A stretch of DNA of 64,000 bases from NCBI GenBank assembly GCA_027943335.1, contig BSBK01001162.1:186001-250000 (forward strand), in the 5' to 3' direction. Each line of letters begins with the position of its first letter. Position 1 is the stretch's first letter. The notes under the pieces were generated by a model. The model had not been told where the DNA came from and did no database searches. It worked only from the letters and a program-made list of their open reading frames with translations. This stretch comes from Chamaecyparis obtusa. Taxonomy: Eukaryota > Streptophyta > Pinopsida > Cupressales > Cupressaceae. The position numbers were made by a program, and so were the translations under genes. Of this stretch, positions 25,401 through 37,400 are shown one piece after another.

Positions 25401-28400
25401 TGGAAGACAAATTGAAGTAGACATGGAGGTTGAATTATAGTAGCAGATTGGAAGACATCATCGAGTAGACTCTACAACGGACTTTAAAACCGGGTATTAT
25501 CTATTCTTCTATTTATCTATATTTTGGATAGGGCCTAAATCTTAGTTTTAAAAGATCATCTATAGATAAATATTTCCTTTCAAAGTTTGAAATATTAACA
25601 TGGTATCAGAGCCTTGGTGAGTGAAAGATCTACTTTCAGATTAAGAAAATCAATCTAACACTTTTAAAATTAAGAAATTCAATATGACAAGTGGAGTTAG
25701 ACCAGAAGATAGACTCAAAGGAGCCACAGACTTCTTATCTTAGAAAATTAGAATTCTACTTGCCTTCAGAGAACTAAAACTATATTCAATTGTAGAAGAT
25801 CCACCTAAAACTGAAATGAATGAAGATGAAACATGTGAATGGAAAAAGGGTAATAACAAAGCTACAAGAATTCTAATTGATAGCGTGAAAAACCAATCAT
25901 ACCCACAATCTCTTATCTAGAGTCAACCCATCTAATGTTCTCTACATTATCAGGAATGTTTGAAATTAATAATACAAGTAGAATTATGACTCGTAAAAAT
26001 GAAATCTCACGAATCAAGATGAGATAAGGAGAATCTATCACATCTTTCTTTATGAGAATTACTGAGTTAAGAAATCAATTAGCAACTATTGGGCACACCT
26101 ACGATGAAAATGAACTATCTATGATAACACTTAATGGATTACCTCTTTCGTGAGACTTCTTTACTCAAGGAATTAGTGCACGTCCTAAAATGCCTAAATT
26201 TGATAAATTAAAGATGGTTTGTCTTCAAGAAGAGTCAAGACTAATATCTAGAGGATCGAATTTTAAAGAAGACTTTCAAATGTTATACTCCCAATCAAGA
26301 AAGAAAGACGACTTCAAAAGAAAATCTCAAGACAAAGGAGATAGAAACTTTAGGAACAAAAGAAAGAGAGATTATCAAAACAAACAAGAAGGGAACTCTC
26401 ATAATAACAGATGGAGAGGGAGAGACTATCAAAACAACAAATTTCAAAAGAGAGATATCTCTAAAGTACAATGCTATAGATGTGCCAAATTTGGTCACAA
26501 GACACCAAATTGTCCTGAACGAAACAACCTTCAAGCCTCTATTGCTGAAGTAAAAGAAACAGAATCTGAACACCTTGTCCTTTAGTCTTCACCTTGAGAG
26601 GGAGTTCAGATATAGGCCTTCCTAAACGTAAAAGTCATGTTATAAACTCTTTCTAAATTCTCTGTTAGGTTTTAATATCACTTGTTGTAAATAAATCAAA
26701 TATTACTTTCCATTGAGAATATAATTCTTCATTATGTTAAATTATTATGTGAGTATTTTGTTATACTAACATATTTGTAAGTTTCTGAGCGTTGAGGCTC
26801 TTGCATATCTGAGCGTTGAGGCTCTTGATATTTGAGTATTGAGGCTCTTACATATTTGAGCGTTGAGGCTTCTGCATATTTTAATGTTGAGGCTCTTGAT
26901 ATTTGAGCGTTGAGGCTCTTGAGCGTTGAGACTCTTGCATACTTGAGTGTTGAGGCTCTTGCATATTTGAGCATTGAGGCTCTTGATATTTGAGTCTTGA
27001 GGCTCTTGCATACTTGAGCGTTGAGGCTCTTGGACGTTAGAGCATTGAGGCTCTTGGATAGAATCACCAATGAAGACTATCTTTCAGAGAACTTGTGGAT
27101 ATGATTTCCGAGAGCTTGTGGATGGGATCTCATTAGGAGGAGATCTACACTTTGAGATTAGTGTTTTATTTGATTTTACATCTTGTGAAGATGCTTCTAT
27201 TATTAAAGTTTTGATGATGCTTCTTATAATTACAAAGATCTATTGTCTTACATAGATTTGAGATCTATTGTTCTATTTTCTGATTACATAGATTTGAGAT
27301 CTATTGTTTTATTTTCTGATTACATAGATTTGAAATCTGTTATTGAGCTAATGCTATACATAAAGTTGAGATCTATATATGATTATTGTTTACATTATGC
27401 TTCTTACCTCTCATTACATGTGAACAATGTTTGAATAACCTTACATTTTGTAGTAGATGATATTACAAAGGTTGGGACATCTTGAAGATGATTAATCACA
27501 TTGATTACATCGGTATGAATACATTATGAATATATGTTATGTTTTCTTCGATGGTTCCATATTCATTGAGATCACTTAGATTTCTTTTGAGGACAATAAT
27601 TCATATGTCAGAATGAAATCTACTGTGATAAAGATCTTGTGATTACATTATGAGATTTATTTGATTTTCTCTTGAGACTAAGAGGGAGTGCTAATATTTG
27701 TTGCCTTTTCGGAAAGATTAAATATGTTGAGATAAATAATATATAAATACATCTCATAATCATTGTATTAAACTCTAAAGAAACATTATTATATTGTCCT
27801 AGAGCGACGACTTACTTATTAAATATTATATTATAAAGAGGGACGACTTGCATGTTTAAATGTTGAAGTTGAAACAAGGACCGACCTGCATACGGTTGAA
27901 TAAACAAGAATTATTAAATGCCGACTTGCATATGCAAGTCGGCTACCTTTCATGTTGAGAAGACACCTCTTCATTGCATATAAAGGAGGAGTTATGGGGT
28001 GAATTAAGGTAGCATAAAAAACATAACATGTCTGCCATAAATTCGCACCATAACAACAGATAAGCAGGTTCTTTCTAATTTGATTCATAGTAGTAAAATT
28101 CTTACTAATATTTACAGTCATTCCTAGAGGAAGAAAATGACAAAGTATAGCGGATTTGGAAGACGAAGTATAGCAGAATTGGAGGACAAATTGAAGTAGA
28201 CATAGAGGTTGAATTATAGCAGCAGATTGGAAGGCATCATCAAGGAGACTCTACAACAAACTTTAAAACCGGGCATTATCTATTCCTTTATTTATCTATA
28301 TTTTGGATAGGGCCTAAATCTTAGTTTTAAAAGATTATCTATAGATTAATATTTCCTTTCAAAGTCTGAAATATTAACATTCACAACTTAGGTAAAATAA

Positions 28401-31400
28401 TTCAATTATTCATTTATCTAATATTAAATTATTAAACTGACAACCTAAGTGTAATAATTCTTTAAAAAGGTGATGATGCCTAGGGAAATAGGTCCTTTAC
28501 CCATGTTAACATATTTTATGTTTCTTAAAAAGGTCTTTGTGAAGAAAAAAATAAATTATTGTATTTAAAAACTAGTTTTTTCCCTCCAAAAAGCTATAAA
28601 AGCAGGTGGGCCCATTTGTGAGGTTAAACTTGGCAAATTGTATTTTCTTTGTTGTTGGAGAGAGCCTGAGTTCTTCGAAAACTTCTTGAGGACAAAAACT
28701 CTCTTGGAGTAGCTGGTTTCTGTGTTGAAAACCCACCTAGCTGGTTGGAGTGGTTTCATGCAAAGATCACCATTATGCTGAAGAGAAGAATCCTAGTTTG
28801 GCTAGTAGATATGGAAGTTTGATGTGTTTTGAATATTTGATGGATCGTTGCTGTTGTGAAGGGTTTTGGTGAAGATTTTGCTGATTTTTCAGGGTGTTGA
28901 AAGACTTTCTATATTTTCTGAGACATACCATTGTAGAACAGGCCGTATTATTCCTATTGGTCACCTTTGACGGATATAATTTCTGAGTTTTACTTTCTTT
29001 ACTGCTGTTCGGAGATGCCTATCATTTGTTATTGCAGGCCATAAATCTGAGGGTGGGATATTTATAGAGTTTGCTGGTTGTACCATCAAGTACAGGCTGT
29101 ACGAGGGCTATAGGAGGGGCTAAATTCTTGCTGGGCTAAAGCCCTCAGTCTATGACTCTCCTTCAGGACTAATGGCACCCGGACCCTTCCAATTCTCTCC
29201 AAGCATTTGGCATCGGGATTTTGTGATGTTTTTCATGTTATGACTTTAAGGGGGCTTGTACCTATTGAAGTGGTGCATTCCAGACCTACATGTCTGATAT
29301 AAAGTATCAGATTGATATTCCCTCCTACCAATGTGCAGTGGTAAAGGTTGGGTGCATTTTGAGCTGGTTTTCGTGCTTATGTTCAACATTGATGTGCTAG
29401 GTGTGAGATGTTTGAGATTTTATGGGTGATTATTTTGGCTGTACAGAGCTGTTGTAGCATGTTAAAGTGCAATTTCAGACCTGTACCAGCTTTCCTATTC
29501 ATCCATTCAAGGTCTCGTATTGTCATTTCATAGTTGTGTTGTTGGTACATTTTATTTGGCATTATTGTGGGATGTTACATGAAATTTGTTTGAATACTGG
29601 CACTTTATATCAGCAATTAATCCTCGTATTTTGATGTTTACGATGCATATGAACAAACCTTGTAATGCTTTGGATGGTCATACCGTCGAAAGCTATCATT
29701 TCTATGCATGTTATATTGTAAACATTGGATGATAGTACCACCAAAGGGTTTATAGACTTTGTTATTGCTGATGTACTTACCCCACTGAATGAGTAGCTAT
29801 TTTGTTATAAGTTTTCCCACTGAATAAGTGGAGGTGTCATTGTAATTCCCATTGAATAAGTGTATGTTTATTTCTTTTAGTATTGCATATACGTTCCACT
29901 GAATAAGTCGTATTGGCTGGCTTGCTGACTGGTGCTTTACTTTCAGATGCTGCAAATTAATTTGAAATGTAGGTCCTTTCACTGTATGATCTCAGCTTTT
30001 CCATCTTGGGAACTAGGCAATCAAAAAGTGGAATGCATATTGCATTGTAATAACACTTTCAATTTATGTAATTTTCAAAAAATATCTATGGTGGTTATTA
30101 CAAAGAGTGACCCTAATGTTAGCTGCACTATTGTCTTTTTTTGCAACAGCAAGGGAGAAGGATTTCTTTGGAATTTTTGATTGTCCATTGTGGTTGATGG
30201 AAGTCTTGTAGGTTCTTTGCAGAATCCTCTTTTTAAGGCTTAACATACTTTCTATAACCACTGCAAGCTTAAAAGTCTCGTATAAAGATTCTTCTTCAAA
30301 CATAGCTACTACTTTATGAATGATGAGTAGTGTACTTGAAAAGAATTTAATTGGGCTCCTCTTTTGAATTTGAAACTCTTATTGTAAGTCAATGTGGTAT
30401 TAAATAGAGGAGGTGAAATCTCTTTATATAGATTTACAAATATGATGTTTCTAAAAGAAACACTTGTGAACTAAAGATGAAAATAGAAACTACCTAATAA
30501 AGTCAAAACTAACCAAGATGACCATTAAAGAAACATTACAATATTCTAATACTCTCCCTTAATAGTCATCATCTAACTACCCTGCAGAAGACTGTGCATG
30601 TCTTGTGGTCATAAATTCTTCAAAACATTTTGCTACTGTTGAGACACTCCCTAGATCTACAAAATGTCAATGACCAAGAGTGGCCAAAATTCGTCCAAAA
30701 AAAAATAGAGAAGGCTGCCCCCTTCTTCAGAATGCTCTACAACAAGAGACAAGAGTTTGCCATTGACTTTGCCATTGAGATGAGTCCGCCACTAACGCTC
30801 CCAGAATTTGCAAAACTTCTAGCTAGAAACCATCACAAAACATCCAACCTGATGTTGGATAACAAAGTTGTCCCTCTCTGTAGTTAGAGACACATTTGAG
30901 AACAATTGCCACAATTTTGAGGAAAAATCGACAAACCCTCCAAATTTTTGTAGAAGAGTATGATGCCCCAAAACAAACTGCAAAAGGTCACAATTTTTTA
31001 GGAAAATGTCACCAAACCCAAGATTACAAATCATTGTTTTTTTATGAGAAAAATGGTAAAAACCCACAAAGGAATTCCACTCAACTTTGTGAATTATAGA
31101 ATCAAAACTTTTTTAGGGAAAAAGTTATGAAAACCCATAAAATTTTTTTAAAGGGAAAAATTATGAAAACCCATCAAAAATTTTATTAAGAGAAAAAATT
31201 GTGAAAACCCATTAGAAATTTTTTAATGGAAAAAATTATGAAAAATCATCAGAAATTTTTTAAGGGAAAAAATTATGAAAACCCATTAGAGAAATCTTCA
31301 TGCAACAAAACATGAGACTTTGCGTAGTAAACAACATATGCAAGCAACATGCAACTCACAAAAAGCACATGCAAGTACATGCTATTAGAATATTGTAATG

Positions 31401-34400
31401 TTTCTTTAATGGTCATCTTAGTTTAGTCTTTAGTTTATTAGGTAGTTTCTATTTTTGTCTTTAGTTCACGATTGTTTCTTTTAGAAACATCGTCTTTGTA
31501 AACCTATATAAGGAGCTTTCATCTCCTCTGTTTAATACAATAATGTCGATTTACCATAACATGGTATTAGAGCAAGTTGATGGGATTTCATAAAATTTGA
31601 CAAATTTTTTAAGAAAAATTCGAGCCTCATCTGATTTGGAATTTTTTTCCATAAATTTGTTTTTTGATTTTTTAAAATCAAAATTGTTGGAGATATCTTA
31701 TGAAAATTGTGGTTTGTCTTCGAAGACTTTTGCTCAAAATTGCGAGCCTGGTCGAGGGATTTGATTGCGCGATTTCTCGGTTTGAGCAAAAGTCTCTGAT
31801 TTTCGAGGGTTGCATGTACTTGCATGTGCTATTTTACCATGCGAAGTCTCTTGTTTTTCCACATGAAGGTTTCTTTGGTGGGTTTATAATTTTTTCCTCA
31901 AAAATTATCTGGTGGGTTTATAATTTTTTCGTCAAAAATTATCTGTTAGGTGTATAATTTTTGAGGACTTTTTCCTCAAAAATTCTTTGGTGGGTTTATA
32001 TTTTTTCCTCAAAAATTCTTTGGTGGGTTTATAATTTTTTTCCTCAAAAATTATCTGTTGGGTTTTACCTTTTTTCTTAAAAAATGAAGCTTTATATTCT
32101 CTGATCAATGTCTCGAATTCTCTTTTTTGGTTTTGATTGATTTTTCACCTCAAAAATTGTGTCAAGTTTTTCCGTTTTTTCTATTTAAAAAAAATCATGG
32201 CTTTTTGTAGTCTGTTTTGGGGCATCATGCTCATTTGCAAAGTTTGGAGGGTTTGCTGATTTTTCCTCAAAATCGTGCTAGCTGTTCTTAGTGTTTGTCT
32301 CTGTCTCCAGGGAAGAGTAGCTCTCCATTATCCAATTTGTGATGATTTTTGGTCATATGTTTTGCTGATTCTGGGAGGGTTAGTGGCAGACTCATCTTAG
32401 TGACAGAGTCAATGGCAAACTCATGTCTCTTTTTGCAAAGCTTTCTGAAGAAGGGGGCACCCTTCTCTGTTCTTTTCTAGACAGATTTTGGCTTCTTGGT
32501 CATTAACATTTTGTAGGCCCAGGGAGGGTCTCAGCAATAGCAGAATGTTCTGAAGAATTTGTGACCAAAAGATAACAGTTAGATGATGACCATTAAGGGA
32601 GGGTATTAGAATATTGTAATGTTTCTTTAATGGTCATCTTAGTTATTTTTTAGTTTATTAGGTAGTTTCTATTTCTGTCTTTAGTTCACGATTGTTTCTT
32701 TTAGAAACATCGTCTTTGTAAATCTATATAAGGAGCTTTTATCTCCTCTATTTAATACAATAACATTGATTTACCATAACACATGCAACCTTTGAAAATC
32801 AAAGACTTTTGCTCAAACTAGAGAATCGTGCGATCAAACCCTCGACTAGGCTCACAATTTTTAGCAAAAATCTTCGAAGATGAACCACAAAATGTTCATA
32901 AAATATCTCCAACGATTTTTATTTTAAAAAATTGAAAAACAAATTTCAGAAAAAAAATCACAGATTGGAAGAGTTGCCAAATTTTATGAAATCTCATCAA
33001 CCCGCTATGATACCATGTTACAGTAAATTGATGTTGTATTAAATAGAGGAGATGAAAGCTCCTTATATAGATTTACAAAGATGATGTTTCTAAAAGAAGC
33101 AATTGTGAACTAAAGATGAAAATAGAAACTACCCAATAAACTGATGACTAACTAAGATGACCATTAAAGAAACATTACAATATTCTAATAGAAACATTGA
33201 GCTTGACCTAGAGCTTGCTAAAGGTGTCAATATACTACTGCATTGAATAGACTTGAACTTATTGAGTTGTAGCCATTGAGCTAAAATGCTCTATATGTAG
33301 CAAGGGTGGGATGACATTTTTTTTCTTTAGTGCTGCGTGGAATTGTTCCCATTGATTGGTCTCCTTGATTCCTGCTAAAAGAATAATATGATTTTGCCAT
33401 TAGTTAAGGGTGAAATTTGACATACGAATCTCAATCATCTACAAACTTTAATAGTTGGTCATATCAAGACAAGCCATGAAAAACTTGTGCCCTCCAGGCA
33501 TGCTTACCAATCGTGGACTTGGAAGAGAAAAAAACAGATCTTGATTCTCAAAAATGACACCCAAAACAACATTGCACATAGTCAAAATCCCTGTCTTCTT
33601 TCACGGGCTAGAGACAAATGAAACTAACGCCAATATAACCGTGTCGCGTGGCAAAACAAGCCCAAAATGGTAGAGAAGAAACCCTCATGATGTGTTTTCT
33701 ACTAAAAATGGTGTGCAAAAGACAGATCTTTGAAAAAAAACTGGAAAATGGAAGAACTTTTACAAATCTACCACATGGGAATAAACTCTCTGATTGCTTG
33801 CATAGAAGACTGAAAAAAATGAACTAGGAAAAAACCCTCTAAAAACTTATGGTAAGAAATCCTTAAAAAATTTGGAGCAATTTATAGGATAATGTCACGA
33901 TTTTTCATCCTTGGATAGTGCTAACTTTTCGTGGACTAAAGTCATGCACTTAAGGAGTTGGTGGAATTATCATGTCAATTTAATTGGTTTATTTGAATAT
34001 TTTTCGTAAGCCCTTGGAATGATTTAAACAGGGAAAATTAATTAAATAATTAAACATTAAAGTTGTTGAAAAAGTAAAATTACATGACAACTTATATTGA
34101 ATCATTTAAAAACATAGTTACACCACTATCAGGGATGGGGGGACGACGGAACGAGGGAATGGGTTTCCAGGATGTTGGGACAAAGGGCCTCAATTTGGGG
34201 ATGGCGGGGGTTGCTGTATATATAATATACTATACATATGGTACTTAAAAGGCTAGATATTAAAAGATGTATAAGACTATTAAGAAGTTAAATAGCAAAA
34301 GTGCAAATGCCAAATACTAAATAGTAAATACTTGAACATTGAAGTTTTGAATATCAAATTACTAATTAGAAATTAGAATATTCAATACTAAATAAAATTT

Positions 34401-37400
34401 TAAATTGTTGAATCGGCAAATGGAAGATTTCTATTATATCAGAAATATCATAAAGATGATTACAATGAGTAGCATGATATCAAAACAAGTACAAAATGTC
34501 AAAATGTAGTGAAGGGAGGCCTCTAATCATCCCTTGTGAGGTCGGGCCTCAGGTGGCGATTAGTGGCTGCTTGGGTCTTGGGAACGATGTCCCAAGTCTC
34601 GGGGACGTCCCCGTTTTGGGAATGCTAGGGTTTTGGGGGGGGCGGGGGGGCATGTCCCCGTGGAACAAAGTTTTATAAAGGCATTTTGAGTGTGTAGATG
34701 AAGTGTTGCTAGGCTCATGGTGCTAAAAGTGGTCATAATAACGCCTTATGTTATTTTATTAAGCAAAAAATATTTTATTCCGAAAAAAATAAAAAATATG
34801 AAATAAAAAGTTTTTTTCAAAAAGCAGCAAAAAATGCTTTTTCCTAAAATAGCTATAATAAGTTAATAATACATGTTCAGATTCTCCATTTACCAAGGAC
34901 AAAAACCCTTTTGAAATTTGAAAGCTTTGAGGATGAAAACCCTCATAGTTTCAAAGTCATTCCATTTGGGGATTACTAGTCTGCAACAAAGATTAGTTTG
35001 GGGGTGAGAATCTCCATTTCAGTTTGAGTGGTTTCCTGTGGGAATCACCATTGTGTTGAAAGTTGCATGTTGAGTTTCAGATTCAGTTGCTATTTTGTTT
35101 AGGTTTGTGATTTTTAGTATTTTGAGTTTGCAGAGTTTTTTGGGGGTTTCGTGTGGATTCAATGTTTGGTTTCATTTCTATTTTCCAAAAAACAAAAAGA
35201 AAAGTGTGGTTTGTGAATTTGATTATATGTGTAATGGTATTTCAATGACCGCACAACATTGAGAAGTGCAGTCAGTATTTCAGATTATTTTAGTTTGGGA
35301 TTCACTTAAGGTGATAAGAAGGGCTATTTCAGACATCAATTGAATTCAGTATTTCATGTGTTTCTGAAGGTTTTGGAGCTGCTGTGCAAGACTCGGATTC
35401 AGTTATGATAGTTTATTTTGTTAAGCAAGATGTTGGCTTTGCTGTGCAAGCTAATAAAACTTGCTATATAAGAGGTAAATGCCATTGTTGTACAATACAA
35501 AAATTGTTGCGCATGGCAACAAACCTGCTGTCCAAAATGTCTATTTTTGTTGAGTAGTTTTCTGCACAAGATCTGTATGCTGTCCATCCATAAAAGCAAT
35601 GTTCCAAAATGGGTGCACTATGCTCTAAGGAAGTTGTACATGTCGCACAACGATCCAAAAGGTTGTTGGAGAGTTTATTTAGTAGCTACTAGGAAGGAGA
35701 TTTTTTTGAACTGAAGTTTAATAAAGGATAATCTGTTATTAGGTTCTTTAACAGTTGTTTGTCTCTCAGTAAAGGTGGTAGTACTGTTTTAAACATTTTT
35801 ATAATAAAATGCCATCTATGAAGTTAACATCTCTATGGTGTTAACACCACCTAGTCTAGAATTTAGGATGTATTTCTGCAATTATTCATTGTCCAAATAG
35901 ATAATTTTTTCATAGGAGTAAGCTTGCATTTTGTGCATTAGTTTGATAATTTATAAGCTTGCAAGTAGATTCAGCATTCTTTTGATCTTCTCATTTTCTT
36001 CTATCTGTGACGGATCATTGATTAGATTAAATTTGCACTGCATATAGGAAACTCAGATTTAAGAAAGAACTCGTGGTCTTGCATACATTTTACAGACACT
36101 TGGTCAAAGCCAAATTTCCTTGGATCAGAAGAGAATGGAGTGTGCTTGACAATTAGAAGCAAAGATACTTCATTAATGGAGTTCCTAAGATTTTGTAATT
36201 GCGATCAGTGCTTTATTGAGGGATCTTCTTGTCTGGCTACTCTACTTATAGAAACAATTGAGAAAGATAGATTTTTCTGAAATTCAGCTAGGAAATGAAA
36301 TCTAAGGTTCCATTTTCAGTCTCAGTACTCTGACCTCTGTAGTCCTAGGACTCCACAACTATTGTTGCAGAATATGGTTCATAACATCTTGGAAGCAGTC
36401 TGGGCAAAATTGTCTCTGAATCAAACTAATAAATAAGAAAACAGATGCTCAAACTGGATGAAGTGTTCCAGAAACAAAGATTGAAACTGAGCTGCTCATT
36501 GTAAACAAAAAAAGAATAATTATATGCTATAGCTGGACTAGACATGTAGGCCCAGGCCCCAGACACTCACAAAGAGCCAACAACTACTAACATCTTCTCT
36601 ACTAGCATTATTTCTTTCTTGCATCTTTTTGAGAATTGTTAGAAAATACAACAAGATTAGGTATTGTTACTAGAACCCACTTCTCATAGTTGTAATTTTT
36701 TAATGAAACTGTTTGGACACTTTCAAGCCTAATATCTGTTGGGATTTCTTGCACATGCTTATCTTTTAGAGAAATACATTCCCAATCACAGTTCCTTTTA
36801 CCAAAGTCGCTCTTTATGTGTGATGGAGCTGATTTTTTCTATAATTCAATTAATATTGTTTACATCTGCACCTGCATTAACATGTAATATTGTAGTTCTG
36901 TGTGTTTTTCCCTGGATTGCTCTGGCATCTGGAGCAGTTTCAGTTTTATTCTGTGACAGGCAGTGATGACAGGGTTACCATTATATATGCACTTGACAAT
37001 GTGAGATTCTGTCAATTCTTGATCCCTTTGAAGCAGTAGATAAAGTTTCTCCAATTACATTTTCATGGGTACTTGGAGAAAAGACTTATCCCATGTTTCT
37101 CCTAAAGTGGTGTTTGAGAATTCAAATTTTATACTCTGCTTGTACTTCGCCATTGGAAGTAAGATTCTGTTGTATATTTACATTCATGTAAATCTTTCTT
37201 TATTATACAAAATCAAAGTAGTTAAAACTTCAAAGTCTTTGCAATTGCAAATGGGATCTCCATAATTATTCTTCATAAATACATATATATAAATAGGTGA
37301 TGTACGCCAAACCATTTGGAACTGGTTGCATATATACACTGATAAAATCATATTTATTTAATATAATATAGAAGATAGGAGATGGCATAAAAATGCATTT

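Larger units (their letters stand above)
24888..28379 (+). mobile_element. gag-only LTR retrotransposon (TR-GAG type)
   Basis: The 5' LTR is 24888-25600 and the 3' LTR 27689-28379. Both run from TGTTAATA (TGCTAATA in the 3' copy) to TATTAACA, a perfect inverted pair. TGGTATCAGAGCC at 25601-25613 is the initiator-Met primer site, and agagggag just before the 3' LTR is the polypurine tract. The interior encodes only a gag; no protease, integrase or reverse transcriptase follows, and the space up to the 3' LTR is taken by tandem repeats. This is the layout of gag-only non-autonomous elements known from other plants. Flanking 5-mers (tttgc, ttcac) do not match well. Confidence 0.85.

Noticed and set aside
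26732..27070. Minus-strand frames of repeated Arg-Ala-Ser-Thr-Leu-Lys-Tyr
   Set aside because: Same situation: they translate the 26-bp repeat of the gag-only element in overlapping frames.
36739..36966. Open frame with hydrophobic segments just upstream of RSH1 exon d
   Set aside because: No homology recognised, and it lies in an intron without splice-supported context.
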